From assembly GCA_029721515.1 (NCBI GenBank), contig CM056562.1, forward strand, positions 4,619,593 through 4,683,592: a DNA stretch of 64,000 nucleotides, given 5' to 3'. The number at the start of each line of letters is the position of its first letter. Position 1 is the first letter of the stretch. Shown here piece after piece: positions 1 through 11,486 of the stretch. The translations under genes and the position numbers were made by a program. Source of the stretch: Synanceia verrucosa (Eukaryota > Chordata > Actinopteri > Perciformes > Synanceiidae). The notes under the pieces were generated by a model, which was given only the letters and a program-made list of their open reading frames with translations, made no database searches and had not been told where the DNA came from.

Positions 1-61
1 CATGGATGTGGTGTATGCTTTGAAGAGACAGGGACGCACTCTGTACGGCTTCGGTGGATAA
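1..61 (+). CDS. Histone H4, 3' end only (cut by window edge)
   Basis: The first 61 bases encode the last 20 residues of H4, from [10 protein letters not shown] to the terminal YGFGG, then TAA at 59-61. H4 pairs with H3 in the nucleosome core. The 5' part lies outside the window. It is followed after 28 bases by a histone 3' stem-loop, so it looks like a replication-dependent gene. It is the inverted partner of the complete H4 at 15847-16158. Confidence 0.95.
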   Translation, partial: MDVVYALKRQGRTLYGFGG

Positions 62-89
62 ACACACACATCTGCTAAAAAACAACAAA

Positions 90-105
90 GGTCCTTTTAA
101 GGACC
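90..105 (+). promoter_or_regulatory. Histone mRNA 3' stem-loop (H4)
   Basis: The sequence GGTCCTTTTAAGGACC is a 6-bp stem with a 4-base loop, 28 bases after the H4 stop, followed by ACCCA. This is the element bound by SLBP that replaces a poly(A) tail on S-phase histone mRNAs. Confidence 0.95.
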
Positions 106-1657
106 ACCCACTTTTTATGTAAAGAGTTAAGTTCTTTTTCATGATATTTAAGTAAATGTATAATCACTACAGCAGAATTTGAAGTTAAGTGATGAACCAG
201 ACATACATAGGCCATAACGAAAACACAAACCAACAAAAATTACTTTGCTTAAAAACAGCAAAGCACATCTGAACTCCTCTACGATAATCATAACGGAATT
301 ACACATTTATACTACACTGTAGATAATTCAAGAAGTGAATCCATATTTTAAATAGTGCATTTAGTATCAGTTGTTGCCAAAAACTTTATTTGTATTTTAA
401 AGTGAAAGTAGTTATATTTTGTACTGCTTTATGAGGCTGTAACACATGAATTTCCATAAATGAATAATAAATTAAAAAAATTATGCTCGTCCTATCACAC
501 TTTAAATTCTGATTATGTCTCTGTGGCTTTAAGGAAGGTCAACTTGAAACATTCAAGATGAAAATAAACACAAAAATAACAAGTCAGCTACTTTGAGAAG
601 ACTAAATCCGACAATATTGAATTTGATGATATTGATTTAACAGGAGTGAAGGGGGCACTGAAATGCAGCCAGTTAATGACACAAACTTTACCTTTTCTCA
701 AATAACAGACATTTAATAAGAAGGGCTACACTATTACTATTCAAATTTGAGTCCAGAGTTCCCCTTTAATATCACCCATCCCAGTCAACCAGATTATGAA
801 CACTGCAGGAAACGATGACAGAGCTGTCCATGCTACCAATAATAATCTATTTGTTCATTCATGTTATATTATTAGAAACAAAGCTCTTCTGTTGCATCAT
901 TTTTTGTAGCAAAGATAAATGATGTCATCTAGACTATCATACATCTCCTAAAATCCACTGAATGTGTGTCATTTTCAAATTTGGATGTAATTCATTGTAT
1001 AATTTTTGAACTGCTGGAAGCAAAACACAAAACAAATGTCAAATAATTGATGATAATCTGATGTGATGTTACTGAGCACATTAACTGTTGTTCATCAGCA
1101 CTGTTCTGTATATCAATACAAACAGTGTCCCAGCTGTCCCAGAGAGGAGACATTTATTTATCAGTGTGTTTGACCACTAAAAACAGAGAGGAACTACTAA
1201 TAATTGAAAGTGGAGCTGAGCAGAGGACATGTTCACAGTAGCAGGGAGCAGCTCTGATAGGAAGTCTGACCAAAGTGGACCATAAGATTCAGCCATCATC
1301 AGTGTGTTTGCTGCTCCCACAATAACTTCACTTTATTCCAAACACATCAACAACACATGGTTGTTTGGACACTGAGTCACTGGACAAACATGTGGGCCAG
1401 TTGGAAAACAGCGTTTGATGAAGCTCTTGGGTATTTTTAATCATTTCAGCAGAGAAATGAGTGGGAAAAGTGGTTGAACAGTGGTGGTCACAGAGGAGAG
1501 GAGGTGATCTTTGGAGGCTCCACACACAAAATGCAGAGCTCATCAGAGCTGAACATGACTTGAATATGAAGAGACACAAGTCCACTAAGGGCTCCCTTCA
1601 CTGTGAGCCTTCAGCTCTTCTCCACATTTACTTTCGAGGCTTTTATCAGTGCACAGA

Positions 1658-1665
1658 AAACACAA
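1658..1665 (+). promoter_or_regulatory. H1 box (AAACACAA) upstream of truncated H1
   Basis: AAACACAA is the conserved H1-specific promoter element. It lies about 155 bases before the ATG at 1820 and is matched in the other arm at 14298-14305. Confidence 0.6.
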
Positions 1666-1819
1666 GTGACATGACTTTCACATGCTCAGAGGAGCCACGG
1701 GCTGGGTTGAGTTTCCACGGTTCTCATGGTGTGTTTAAGGACAGTCCCCTGCTCCGGCCATTGAACAATTCTTTCAGTCTCTTCTGCTAAACTTTGTAGG
1801 TTCAGACTCTCAGTGGAAA

Positions 1820-1900
1820 ATGGCAGAAGAAGCTCCAGCAGCCGCGCCGACCAAAGCAGCCAAGAAGAAGGTGTCTCAACCATCTCAAAATTGTCCGTAG
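1820..1900 (+). pseudogene. Histone H1, truncated after 20 codons
   Basis: The ATG and first 20 codons ([10 protein letters not shown], then [11 protein letters not shown]) match the intact H1 at 13518-14144 with one A-to-T change. Homology stops abruptly at 1881. The frame then runs six codons into SINE sequence and stops at TAG (1898-1900). The winged-helix domain and basic tail are missing, so it cannot make linker histone. The upstream region, H1 box included, is intact. Confidence 0.9.
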
Positions 1901-2056
1901 ATGTGAATGTGAATGTGAGTGGTTGTCTCTCTCTATGTGTCCTGTGATGAACTGGAGACTTGTCCAGGGTGTACCCTGCCTTTCACCCTAAGACAGCTGG
2001 GATAGACTCCAGCCCCCCCAAAGACCCTATGAGGGTAAGAGGTAGATGGATGGATG
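1882..2056 (+). mobile_element. SINE fragment (3' part) at the H1 breakpoint
   Basis: The sequence matches the body and GGATGGATGA tail of the SINE at 3975-4292, in the opposite orientation. It lacks the tRNA-like head. It begins exactly where H1 homology ends, and no H1 sequence resumes after it, so the junction looks like a rearrangement breakpoint rather than a simple insertion. Confidence 0.8.
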
Positions 2057-2359
2057 ACATATGCAATGCTTCCACAGCAGCAGAACATTATTGGGAAATT
2101 GTCATGTAGTTGTGTGTTCTTACATTTCCCCAAACACAAAACTGGAAAACAGGGTTGCTAACTGGGAAACGAACAAAGAGAACTACACATTGACCTTAAA
2201 AGCCTTTGGTAGGGCCCCTTTGTGTTATACAAGCAGGCTGCAGGAACAGTCAAAATGACAGGGTAACAGAAAAACTAGCCCTAAACAAAAGGATTGAAGT
2301 TGGGACTTGTTGGAGGAGTGTAGATTTGTAATGGTGGCCAATAACAGAAAGACACACAA
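2057..2359. other. Spacer, nothing recognised
   Basis: There is no supported gene; short open frames here have no recognisable content. Confidence 0.5.
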
Positions 2360-2858
2360 TTAACTCTTTAAGTGCCATTGACGTATTTCAACATCATTTC
2401 AAATCCGACACTTGAGTGTCATCAAGGTATTAATACATCAAATAGGTTTTCAGCAGCAGGTCACCGATCACAGTTTCCCGCAGCCTGTGAGTAATTTTGG
2501 GGCTTCTGGGAGATGTAGTCGGAGCATAAGGAAACACTGTACGCCACAGAAACCAAAGCAGGAAGTGGAGATGATCAGGATTTGAGAGTAAAAAGAATGG
2601 ATTCTGGACAAAAAAAAAAAAAAAGATTTTAATTTGGTGAAATTAAAATTCCTCTACAGATAAAACAAGAATGGCCCAAAGTAAAAACAAACATTTTTTT
2701 TCATGATGTACTAGTGTCTCTTCTTTTATTTGAGCTATTCAGTGTTTTCAGAGACAGTACAAAATATTCTGTGAGTCCTGAAATATGACTCAAAATGGCC
2801 AAAAATGCTGAAACAAGGTAGATGGTTTGATAAAACAGCTGGCACTCAATGAAATAAA
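2360..2858 (+). mobile_element. piggyBac-like non-autonomous element, copy A
   Basis: The element starts TTAACTCTTTAAGTGCCA and ends with an imperfect inverted match (TGGCACTCAATG then AAATAA). The TTAA edges and inverted CTCTTTGAGTGCCA-type ends suggest a piggyBac-type MITE; this is inferred from termini, since no transposase is present. Its interior is shared with copies at 9449, 10810 and 62760. Confidence 0.65.
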
Positions 2859-3962
2859 CACAAAGCCTGAGAGCCAACTGAAGATGTTGACCCTCTACTG
2901 CACAGCAAAAAACTGAACTAATAGACCCAAGTTTCTCAAATAGTCAGCCTGGTTGATTGCTACCAGCTGAGGCAGGCTAACACAGGTGCAATCAATTGTA
3001 CCTGATGAAGGTGAATGAAACCATTTATGTGGACCTTGAGATCCCCCTGAGCATAATATTGTACTGTATAAACATATTTAAACTAAAAATGTTATAATTT
3101 GGTCACAAATTCACATGTGGACTATGACAAAATAACCTGTCAATCACAGGTGGAACCATTGAAGCTTATAACGAGCACAATCCTGTACTGACACACCTAA
3201 ACAGAGCTGAGCACTCGTTCACTTCATCAGCCTCACCTGTGCTTGTCCTGCTCAAATCTGTCTGCTATGAAAATAACATCATATTTTTTCAAACCAATGC
3301 ACAAATCTGCATTTACTGACCTTTAAAGTATTTCAAAATGCAATGCACAGAAGACATGCTGCCATGTCACAGCAGGATAAGCACAAATAAAAATATAAGG
3401 GAAGACACAACTAATGATAGTTACGAATAAATATCACAATTTGAATACATTTCAGAGGGGCAAGTTTGAACATTTGGACAACTCTTGTTTTACTTTGTTT
3501 ACATAATGCAATCTAAGGTTTGTGCAGAGCTTCTTATTACTCCACAAATGAGAAAGGACTGTAAATATTCACAAAAAAAAATCTATTTCACCATGTTTTG
3601 GGGGAAAAATGTTCTACAAATCAAGCTACAGATGATATATGAGGAAATCTCTGTGGAAACACTTTCACAATGTACTTATATATTGGGTATTATAGATAAT
3701 GCTGCACTCCAGTCAAGTCAGAGGTTGTTATTTTCCTGATTAAAATTTCTAGCTTCTGACCTTAAAGTATTCCAGATGTATAATGTCAAACCAGTGGATG
3801 TAATGTGGAAGTGCCTTAACTGCTATTCTTTTAACAGCCAGCAGGGGGCGACTCCTTTGGTCGCAAAAAAGAAGTTTGCGTTGATGAGAAAATGAGCCCA
3901 CTTCGCATTTGATTTATTACCTCAGTAAACATTGTAAACATGGTTACAAGTCTTCTGCAATG
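2859..3962. other. Spacer, nothing recognised
   Basis: A/T-rich stretch with no supported gene, RNA gene or element ends. Confidence 0.5.
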
Positions 3963-4304
3963 TAGCAAGCTATTCCATCCATCCATTCATTATCTACCGA
4001 TTATCCTCATAGGGTCTTTGGGGGGGCTGGAGCCTATCCCAGCTGACTTAGGGCGGAAGGCAGGGTACACCCTGGACAAGTCTCCAGTTCATCACAAGAC
4101 ACATAGAGACAGACAACTACTCACACTCACACCTACGGTCAATTTAAATTAGCCAATTAACCTAATCCCCATGCATGTTTTTGGATGGTGGGAGGAAGCC
4201 GGAGTACCAGGGAGAACCCACACAGACACGGGGAGAACATGCAAACTCTACACAGAAAGGCCCCGGCCCGGGATTCGAACCCGGTACCTTTTTAGCAAGC
4301 TATT
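3963..4304 (-). mobile_element. tRNA-derived SINE with 12-bp target duplication
   Basis: The direct repeat TAGCAAGCTATT at 3963-3974 and 4293-4304 flanks a 318-bp element. On the minus strand it begins near a tRNA B box (GGTTCGAATCC) and ends in GGATGGATGG. The A-box part of the tRNA head is missing, as expected for 5' truncation during target-primed insertion. It is not a tRNA gene. Confidence 0.85.
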
Positions 4305-5602
4305 GATCTCGTAAAATTTTGTCACACTTAGAATGAATAAACCATAAAGCTTTAAGGATGCTAGGGCAGGGCTACCTTGTGATTGACAAGTTGTTACCAC
4401 GGCATTGGTGTTGCCCATGTTTCATCTTAAAAATGTAACCCTTTCACAGTGTTTTAAATTCTTAAAACCTTTTTGGTCATCTAAAAATGTGTGATTCAAA
4501 AAAGACGAAGATGACGAAATTGCCAAACTCAAAGTTTTAAAATGGACATCACACGGCTTTAAAACAGTGTGTTGTAAAATTTAATACATTTTGACTAAAA
4601 GGTACAAACTGACTTTCCTCATTGATTATTTACATTAAAACAGTATTTTTTATATGACACATTTTTGGAAAATATGTTTAAATATGCATGAGTCATTATC
4701 TAAGGATTAATTTAGGAGACACAAATTGTAGTAAAATAAATGTGTATTTTTTTTAGATTAATTGCCACTGAGCATGCTGGCTCACTGTCATGCTCTCTCC
4801 CCATCGTTACAGTTATTAGTAACACCTGTGTCTTTTCTACTTAAAATCTGCTGTGATGCTGCATCAGATCCAGATTTTCAGTCACTCTGCTGTCAGTGAA
4901 TCAGCCTCTCGACCCAAATCAGAATCTGCTCAGCCAAGTGTTCTGCATTCATGGTGTTTTTTCACCACCAGTGCTGCAAATTTCCCTGTTGTTTGAAACC
5001 TGGATACTCCTACAGGTGTTTTCACACACACACACACACACACACATATTTTATTTTATTGTGTGTAAGGAGCCTCCATCATGCCTGTAGCTGTCGCTGA
5101 AAAGTGTGCCTTTTCACAACAAATTTCTTTGTTGCATTTATATTTTTGTGTAAACATATTTCTCATAATTGTCTGAAAATGTAAATTGCAGTTTTGAGTG
5201 TGGTAATAATGACCCCTACCGGTAACATAGGTGAGCTGCTTTGAATAGAATGATGTAGTCATGTGATTAACGCAATGAATAGTGGGAAAATGTGCGTTCT
5301 GTCTTTCGGAGCTACGGTGCTCATGGAGCAAGATGTGTGCAACATCTCAATGGTAAAGCCTTAGCAGCTCCTGATTTTCGGGGCAGAAAGCGCACACGGT
5401 AGGAAAATGTGTTATTGTTTGTGCATTTTTTATTCATTTCATGTGAACAATTTAAGTTTAATGAAGGCCACGTGGATACTTACGGCTGTGACAGATATGT
5501 ACATTGGCTAAAATATGTAACATTTATTTCATTTCAGTTTTTCACGGTGTTTGGAGAGGTATGCGGGCGTGCGAAAGAAAGACAATAAATTCTCGTCAAA
5601 CA
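4305..5602. other. Spacer with a CA microsatellite
   Basis: No supported gene. The only clear feature is a (CA)12 run at 5023-5046. Confidence 0.5.
5023..5046. repeat. (CA)n microsatellite
   Basis: Twelve perfect CA units. Confidence 0.95.
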
Positions 5603-5641
5603 TCAGTTGATGCGTGGTTTAATTCTGACCAGAAGAAAAGC

Positions 5642-6232
5642 TTTGGGAGCAGCTACAATGTCTATGCTTAAGGTGTAGGGCAGCAACTCCATCGCATGTA
5701 TTTGATTGTGAAGAGCCTCCGTCACGCCTGTGCTTAAGGTGGAGGGCAGCGACTCCATCGTGTGTATTTGATTGTTAAGAGCCTCCGTCACGCCTATGCT
5801 TAAGGTGTAGGGCAGCAACTCCATCGCATGTATTTGATTGTGAAGAGCCTCCGTCACACCTGTGCTTAAGGTGGAGGGCAGCGACTCCATCGCATACATT
5901 TGATTGTGAAGAGCCTCCGTCACACCTGTGCCTAAGGTGGAGGGCAGCGACTCCATGGCATACATTTGATTGTGAAGAGCCTCCGTCACGCCGGTGCTTA
6001 AGGTGGAGGGCAGCGACTCCATCGCATACATTTGATTGTGAAGAGCCTCCGTCACACCTATGCTTAAAGTGGAGGGCAGCGACTCCATCGCATACATTTG
6101 ATGTTGAAGAGCCTCCGTCACACCTGTGCTTAAGGTGGAGGGCAGCGACTCCATGGCATACATTTGATTGTGAAGAGCCTCCGTCACACCTGTGCTTAAG
6201 GTGGAGGGCAGCGACTCCATCACATATATTTA
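5642..6232 (-). repeat. 66-bp tandem repeat, about nine units, open on the minus strand
   Basis: Units of 66 bp repeat with exact 66-base spacing, for example ACTCCAT at 6214, 6148 and 6082. On the minus strand each unit encodes 22 residues of the type MESLPSTLSTGVTEALHNQ plus MYA, and a frame stays open from 6223 to the stop at 5603-5605. The array begins inside the last exon of the HMG-box gene at 6220-8273, where the same words (LTEALH) are read in the same frame. A one-base loss in the first unit creates the TGA at 6220-6222. The array is therefore either 3' UTR born from coding repeats or a protein tail cut off by that loss. Confidence 0.85.
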
Positions 6233-8273
6233 TGGTGAAGAGCCTCCGTCAGTCCAATGTTTAAGGTGGTGTAGTCAGTCACTCGTGGCTTCTTGGCCTG
6301 TTGAGTGACCTCTGTGGAGGTGGATACAGATGCTGTGAACAAACAAACAAACAAACAAAAACTGATCAATCCACTAAGATTTTTTTTAAAACATGGTAAA
6401 AGATGCTGCTTCTTATTCTATGTAATTTGATCAACTGTGTGTATCCAGTTTAATCCACTTTTCATCCCATCCCACATGAAAACACGCAGTGATCTACAGA
6501 AATATTGCCTCACCTTCGGTCATTTTTGAGGCCTTTCTCTTGTCTGTCTTGATGTTTCTCTTTTTGCCCTACACAAAAACAACAAACTTAAAACACCATT
6601 CTTTTCAGTGATTTTCTTTCATAACTTATATGTCTGGAGAGCGTACATACATAGTTAAAGCTGGTCGACCAGCCAGGGTGTTGCTGCGAGTGCAGCTGTT
6701 TTTCTTCTTCTGCCTGCTTATAATATATGGCCTGTTCTTCAGCGGACAGTGACCTCCACATTTGTCCCAGGATGGCATGTTGTCCTGCCGCGCCTTTGCT
6801 GTCCACTTTGAGCGTCAGTTTTGGCCTCTGCTCTTTTATGAACAGCATGAAGGCATTCGGCGGTTTCTTAACATAATGCTCATCCTGCTGATGCTCTCCA
6901 CGCTTTCTCTTTCTGTGGAAGAAAAACAGAAGATTCTCAGAAAAACAGTAAAGTCAGCAGAATAATAGGGTGGAATGCATTAAACCCATTACAATGACTG
7001 ATAATAATAATAATAATATTCAAGCTTAATGTGGTTTTAATATGAGTTGTGACGACTGCTGCAGATGAGAGAACGTATTGATGAGGCAGACAGTGGCTAA
7101 ATATCAGTGTACACTTCTGTCTATGTGTTTGTTTACATTCATTTGTACATTATTTACTTCTGTCCAGTTTGCTGGCTCAGCCTGTATCCTTCAGGGAGCT
7201 GCATCACTGGGGTTTTGTCTTTCTGGAGACGCAAACATACAGAGGAGTTGGATGAACAAGACTCAGTGGAGTCACCTGTAACTGTGGCACTTGATATAAC
7301 TAATAAATCATCTCCTAAATATTTCTAACAACAGTCTCATGCACACATTAGGAAAGTTTTCCATTGAAATAAAATGTTATTTTCACTTCATATTGGATTG
7401 AAATAGGTTGTTTTCTGTCATTCTGTTGTGCTCATGCATCCACCACTGATTGATACCTGGGCTGTAACTACATTATTTTCATTAGTTATTAATAGTGGCT
7501 AATTGTTTGGTCAATTTCAAAAACCCAAGATGACATCTTGAAAATATGTTATTGGTCTGACTAACAGGCCAAAAGGTCATTGTCACTTAAAATATGAGAA
7601 ATCAATCAATTGTCTGAAACTGCTGATAATTGATTACTCTGTCATCCTTTCAGCTCTGACTGGTATGCATCTTTTTTTGATGCAGGTATTGAGACAAGAC
7701 TCTCATGAGTGCTATCCCTAACCTAAACTGATATCTTACCTTAAATCTGATCTGTCCCTGGCTATCAGCACCTGGCTGACCGTGCAGGGCACCTGGCAGC
7801 GTGACGTGTTGCAGTCCCTGGTCCATGATGGGAGCAGCTTGTCCGACATTCACTGTCTGAGCAGACATGAGTGAATGTGGCTGCTCACAGCTGTATGGCG
7901 CTGCTCCCAGGGAGGCGCACCCAGCATGAGCTCCACTCCAACTGCCATCAAGCTGATGGTCGACGCTGAACTCATGTCCTGAGGTGTGAGCACCTGCAGG
8001 ACTGTTCAGGTGACTTGGTGGAGCTGATACCACGGGGATATGTTGAGGTTCTTCGTTGCTCAAACTGTTCATAAATTGAATAATTTGTTGTTCAACAGAT
8101 TCAACACATGAATCAGAATGAGGCGAAGTGGACTCAATGCTGAATATATCGCTGATGCTCTCAAACAATAATCTGTTTTCAGCTTCATCCAGAAGACCTG
8201 TAAGAAGGTCCATGTCATCGGCAGACATGTTGCCATCCGTCTGATTACTGTGGAGTAACAGCTTGTGTTTCAT
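6220..8273 (-). CDS. TCF/LEF-like HMG-box transcription factor
   Basis: Five coding exons on the minus strand fit together: 8290-7740 (ATG at 8273), 7275-7241, 6912-6651, 6568-6514 and 6332-6220. All have AG/GT edges and phases agree, giving 332 residues. The HMG box starts at KKPPNAFMLFIKEQRP, near residue 208. It continues through LGQMWRSLSAEEQAIYY to LHSQQHPGWSTSFNYGKKRN, closely resembling the TCF/LEF box and its basic tail. These boxes bend DNA at Wnt-responsive sites. The 178-residue N-terminal exon is acidic and Ser-rich (MSADDMDLLTGLLDEAEN), and I do not see the classical beta-catenin-binding start. The 35-base exon 2 is chosen from phase alone and is the weakest part. The gene is placed between histone genes. 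The family call is firm; the exact member is not. Confidence 0.75.
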
Positions 8274-9448
8274 TCTGAAAGTTATGGCACCTGTGACAAA
8301 CAATAATGGATTTAATTAAAGGAAAATACAGGAGAATTTTTGACAGCTATAGTTCCTACTAGCTTTGCAGGTAAACATTTTAATGAACTTTCTGGTGTGT
8401 TTTTTTTAAAGACTGAATAATCTAAAAGTATACATAAAATAATCAAAAACTGGTAAACTGGATTCACCACATAACACAGCATTTAAATACAGTTTACATG
8501 TTGATGTATCAGAAATAATAATCCAATAATATAATATATGAGACAATAGGAACTTAAAATGGAGCAGGTCTTTAAACTTAACTTGAAGTACTTTAAACTG
8601 TGAGAAATTTTGTAGAAAAGTGTTGTATTGACAGCTAACAGACCACTGGTGAAAGGTGTCTTGGAAATAATTATAATAGCTGGTTAATGAGCGTTTTACT
8701 CGGCGATAATCTCTAAGTATTTGTGTAATTGTGAACTTACTTAATACAGATAACCGATGGACTGATGGATCACTGAGCTGAAAAGTTTTGTCTTTGTTTT
8801 TCTCTGAAGAAAGTAGACGCTTTCACAGTGAAATCCAGAGGTGAAATGAGCATAATGTTTACTGACAGACTGTTAAGTGTTTAGTGTGTTCCGTTCTGTG
8901 TTCTATTCTTTTTCATTCTTTTCCATTCCGGAACTTCTGTCATCATTTGCATATTTGGTTACCTGAGCAACCGCAAAGTAATTAAGTATTCTCAAAATCA
9001 ACAAGTGCATTGTTTTTTTTTTGTTTTGTTTTTTTAACTAATGTATCTTAATACATTAGTCTAGTTTCCTACATGGGATGGATTTAGGTAGTGATCTGAA
9101 AGAGTTTGCAAAGGCCTCCTAATTCCAAACAGTTAGAAATGTATATGTACAAATGTCAAATTTAAAGATGTGTTTGCAAAAGCCTAACAGAGTAATGGGA
9201 ATGTCAAACACGTGTCTGTGCACACACACTCTGTCCTGAGAAGAGGTCTAATCAAGCAACATGAATAAAAACACCTGAGTGAACAGAGCAGCCATGTGTC
9301 CAGTGCTGTGAGGATTTAATCTGATATGGTACCAAAGGAGAGACTCCCGAGGTCAATATGGTGAAAAATTCAATATATCACCATGACACTTCCAATTCCA
9401 TACATTATTATGGCTATGGCTCCTTTTTGTTTTTCTGAAATTCAGATA
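8274..9448 (-). other. 5' UTR, first intron and upstream region of the HMG-box gene
   Basis: The first coding exon has an acceptor at 8291-8292, so a non-coding exon is expected upstream. A GTAAGT donor on the minus strand at 8735-8740 is a good candidate for its end. A hairpin with 9-bp arms lies at 9037-9060. I see no further gene. Confidence 0.4.
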
Positions 9449-9937
9449 TTAACTCATTGAGAATCACCTATTTTTTAAAACAGAAAGTGCCTTGTGCCAG
9501 TGTTTTTGTCCATTTTGAGTCATATTTTAAGAATATTTTGTACTATGTCTCTGAAAACACTGAATAGTTCAAATGAAAGAAGAGACTGTCTGTTTCATCA
9601 TAAAAAAAAATTTTGTTTTTACCTTTTTCCATTCTTGTTTTATCAGAGGTAAAGTAGAGGACACTTTCACCAAAATCACCACTTTTCGTCCAGAATCTTT
9701 TTGTTTTGCTCTCGAATCTCGATCATCTCCACTTCCTGTTTTTATCTCTGTGGTATATACTGTCTACCTACGGTCCAACTACATCTTCCAGAAGCCCAGC
9801 ATTACACACAGGCTGCAGGAGACTGCAATCGGCGACCCGCTGCCGAAAAACCACTTTGACGTATTATTACATTGATGGCACTCAAGCGTTGGATTTTAAA
9901 TGACATTGAAATATGTCAATGGCACTCAAAGAGTTAA
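9449..9937 (-). mobile_element. piggyBac-like non-autonomous element, copy B
   Basis: TTAA edges at 9449-9452 and 9934-9937 bracket inverted ends (TTAACTCATTGAG and TGGCACTCAAAGAGTTAA). The interior is the reverse complement of copy A. No coding capacity. Confidence 0.65.
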
Positions 9938-10809
9938 AATGTAAAACAAAAGAGAACTATAAAACCATAAACTTACTCACACAAACAAATGAAATAATGC
10001 CAACTTGTGGTGACTTTTAGGAAAAATCTATAGATTTACAATCGACTAGGTTGAAAGGAAGACATTATGAATGCAAAATAGTCCAAAGTCTAAAAATTGA
10101 TTGGTGCATGTAAAACATGGCCTGGGGAGTCTCCTCTAAAATGTTATCTAACTATAATTTACACAGTTGAGTTAAGATTTTTCTCTCAATTTATACAACT
10201 CTGTTTAAATATTCTGAGAGTAAGAAAGGAACATTCTTTTGCATCTGCTGGATAATGATTTTCAGCTTGATGTGCATCCTTCAGCAATCCAGCAAAAACA
10301 CAGCTAATAATGGGTGATTGCTCAAAAGTGATGACTATGTTCCATCAACGTTCCTCTGATCAACAGAAAATGATCTTTGAAAAGATTCTGACTTCCAGAT
10401 ATGAGCTTTTCTTGAACCTCATGACATGCCAATAGGCAGCAACTTTTAAAAACAAGATTAATGTTAGTTGACTTATATCAAGGGGAGTTCAGTCCCCTTT
10501 ACTGGGTCAAAATATTCCAAAGTTTTTTTATGGAAAGTCATTTCAAACCTCAAAACTCCACTGCTCAACAGTATGTAGGCTGCCCTTACATCGCAGAGAT
10601 TCAGAGGGAATGCAGAGGGATTTTGTCCTTTGGGTGGACCAACTTCTGTCTTGGTGTGTTACAAGGTTTGAGGTGCATGGGAATCTTATATTTACTACAA
10701 AGTTGCATGATTTTTTTTTCCAAATACTTCAGCAATGTAGTGAATTAGTGCAGTATCATACACCCAACAGTGCATGATACCAATGCAAAAGCCTGTATGG
10801 GAAGCACCA
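9938..10809. other. Spacer, nothing recognised
   Basis: No supported gene or element ends. Confidence 0.5.
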
Positions 10810-11155
10810 TTAACTCTTTGAGTGCTAGCCATTTTATAAAACAGAGAGTGCCTTGTGCCAGCGTTTTTGCCCATTTTGAGTCAACTTTCAAGACCCAAGA
10901 AGAGACTCTCTATTTCATCGTGAAAATTTTTTTGTTTTTTCCTTGTTCCGCTCTTGTTTTATCAGAGGTAGAATAGAGGCCACTCCCAACAAAATCACCA
11001 CTTTTTTTCCAGAATCCGTCCTTTTTGCTCTCTAATCTCGATCATCTCCACTCACTGCTTTGATCTTCGTGGAGTATATTAACTCTGTGCTCCGACTACA
11101 TCTCCCAGAAGCCCCAAAATTACTCACAGGCTGCGGGAGTGGCACACACACTAAC
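10810..11155 (-). mobile_element. piggyBac-like element, copy C (one end missing)
   Basis: It starts TTAACTCTTTGAGTGC and follows the interior of copy B for about 340 bases, then diverges at GGCTGCGGGAGTGGC. The far end is absent. Confidence 0.6.
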
Positions 11156-11417
11156 AAATGAGGGAGCTATCCATGTCCTTTGTATTCACTGACTGGTGGC
11201 ATTACTGCCAATGAAAATCTGTATATTAATTATATTATTATTTTATTATTATAAACACGTCTTCTGTTACACGTTTTCCTCAGAGCTTCCTACATCATAC
11301 TTACCAATAAGCTAATTCTACTGTATAAATTTACTACAGAGGGTGTTGTAGGCTAATCAACTATTGGTAATGTGTGTCATTAAATGAAATAATTGACAGG
11401 CAGCCTCTTCAATTTAT

Positions 11418-11486
11418 TAACTCATTGAGCGCCATTGACATATTCCTTCATCATTTAAAATCCAACGCTTGAGTTCCACTGACTTA
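11418..11486 (+). mobile_element. piggyBac-like element, end fragment D
   Basis: TTAACTCATTGAGCGCCA followed by about 50 bases matches the left end of copy A. It borders the start of the duplicated H2B unit at 11489. Confidence 0.55.

Larger units (their letters stand above)
1..1881. repeat. Left arm of a large inverted duplication (H4-H1 block)
   Basis: Read on the plus strand, this block matches the reverse complement of 14083-15909. It contains the H4 3' end, the spacer and the start of H1. The match is very close from about 1100 to 1881 (H1 upstream region), looser at 430-1000, and lost for about 300 bases just after the H4 stem-loop. No other gene is visible in the 1.7-kb spacer. The arm may continue left of the window. 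Confidence 0.9.

Noticed and set aside
1461..1790. 109-codon frame on the plus strand, with a near copy at 14254-14502 on the minus strand
   Set aside because: Both lie in the duplicated H1 upstream region and differ in length and ending; their similarity is explained by the DNA duplication, not by coding.
4261..4292. Possible tRNA gene (perfect B box)
   Set aside because: No cloverleaf or A box; it is the head of a SINE with flanking target duplications.
5060..5095. Weak similarity of AAGGAGCCTCCATCATGCCT to the 66-bp repeat unit
   Set aside because: Too short and isolated to call a displaced repeat unit.
5642..6232. CRISPR-like array
   Set aside because: Units are contiguous with no unique spacers, in a vertebrate genome; it is a minisatellite.
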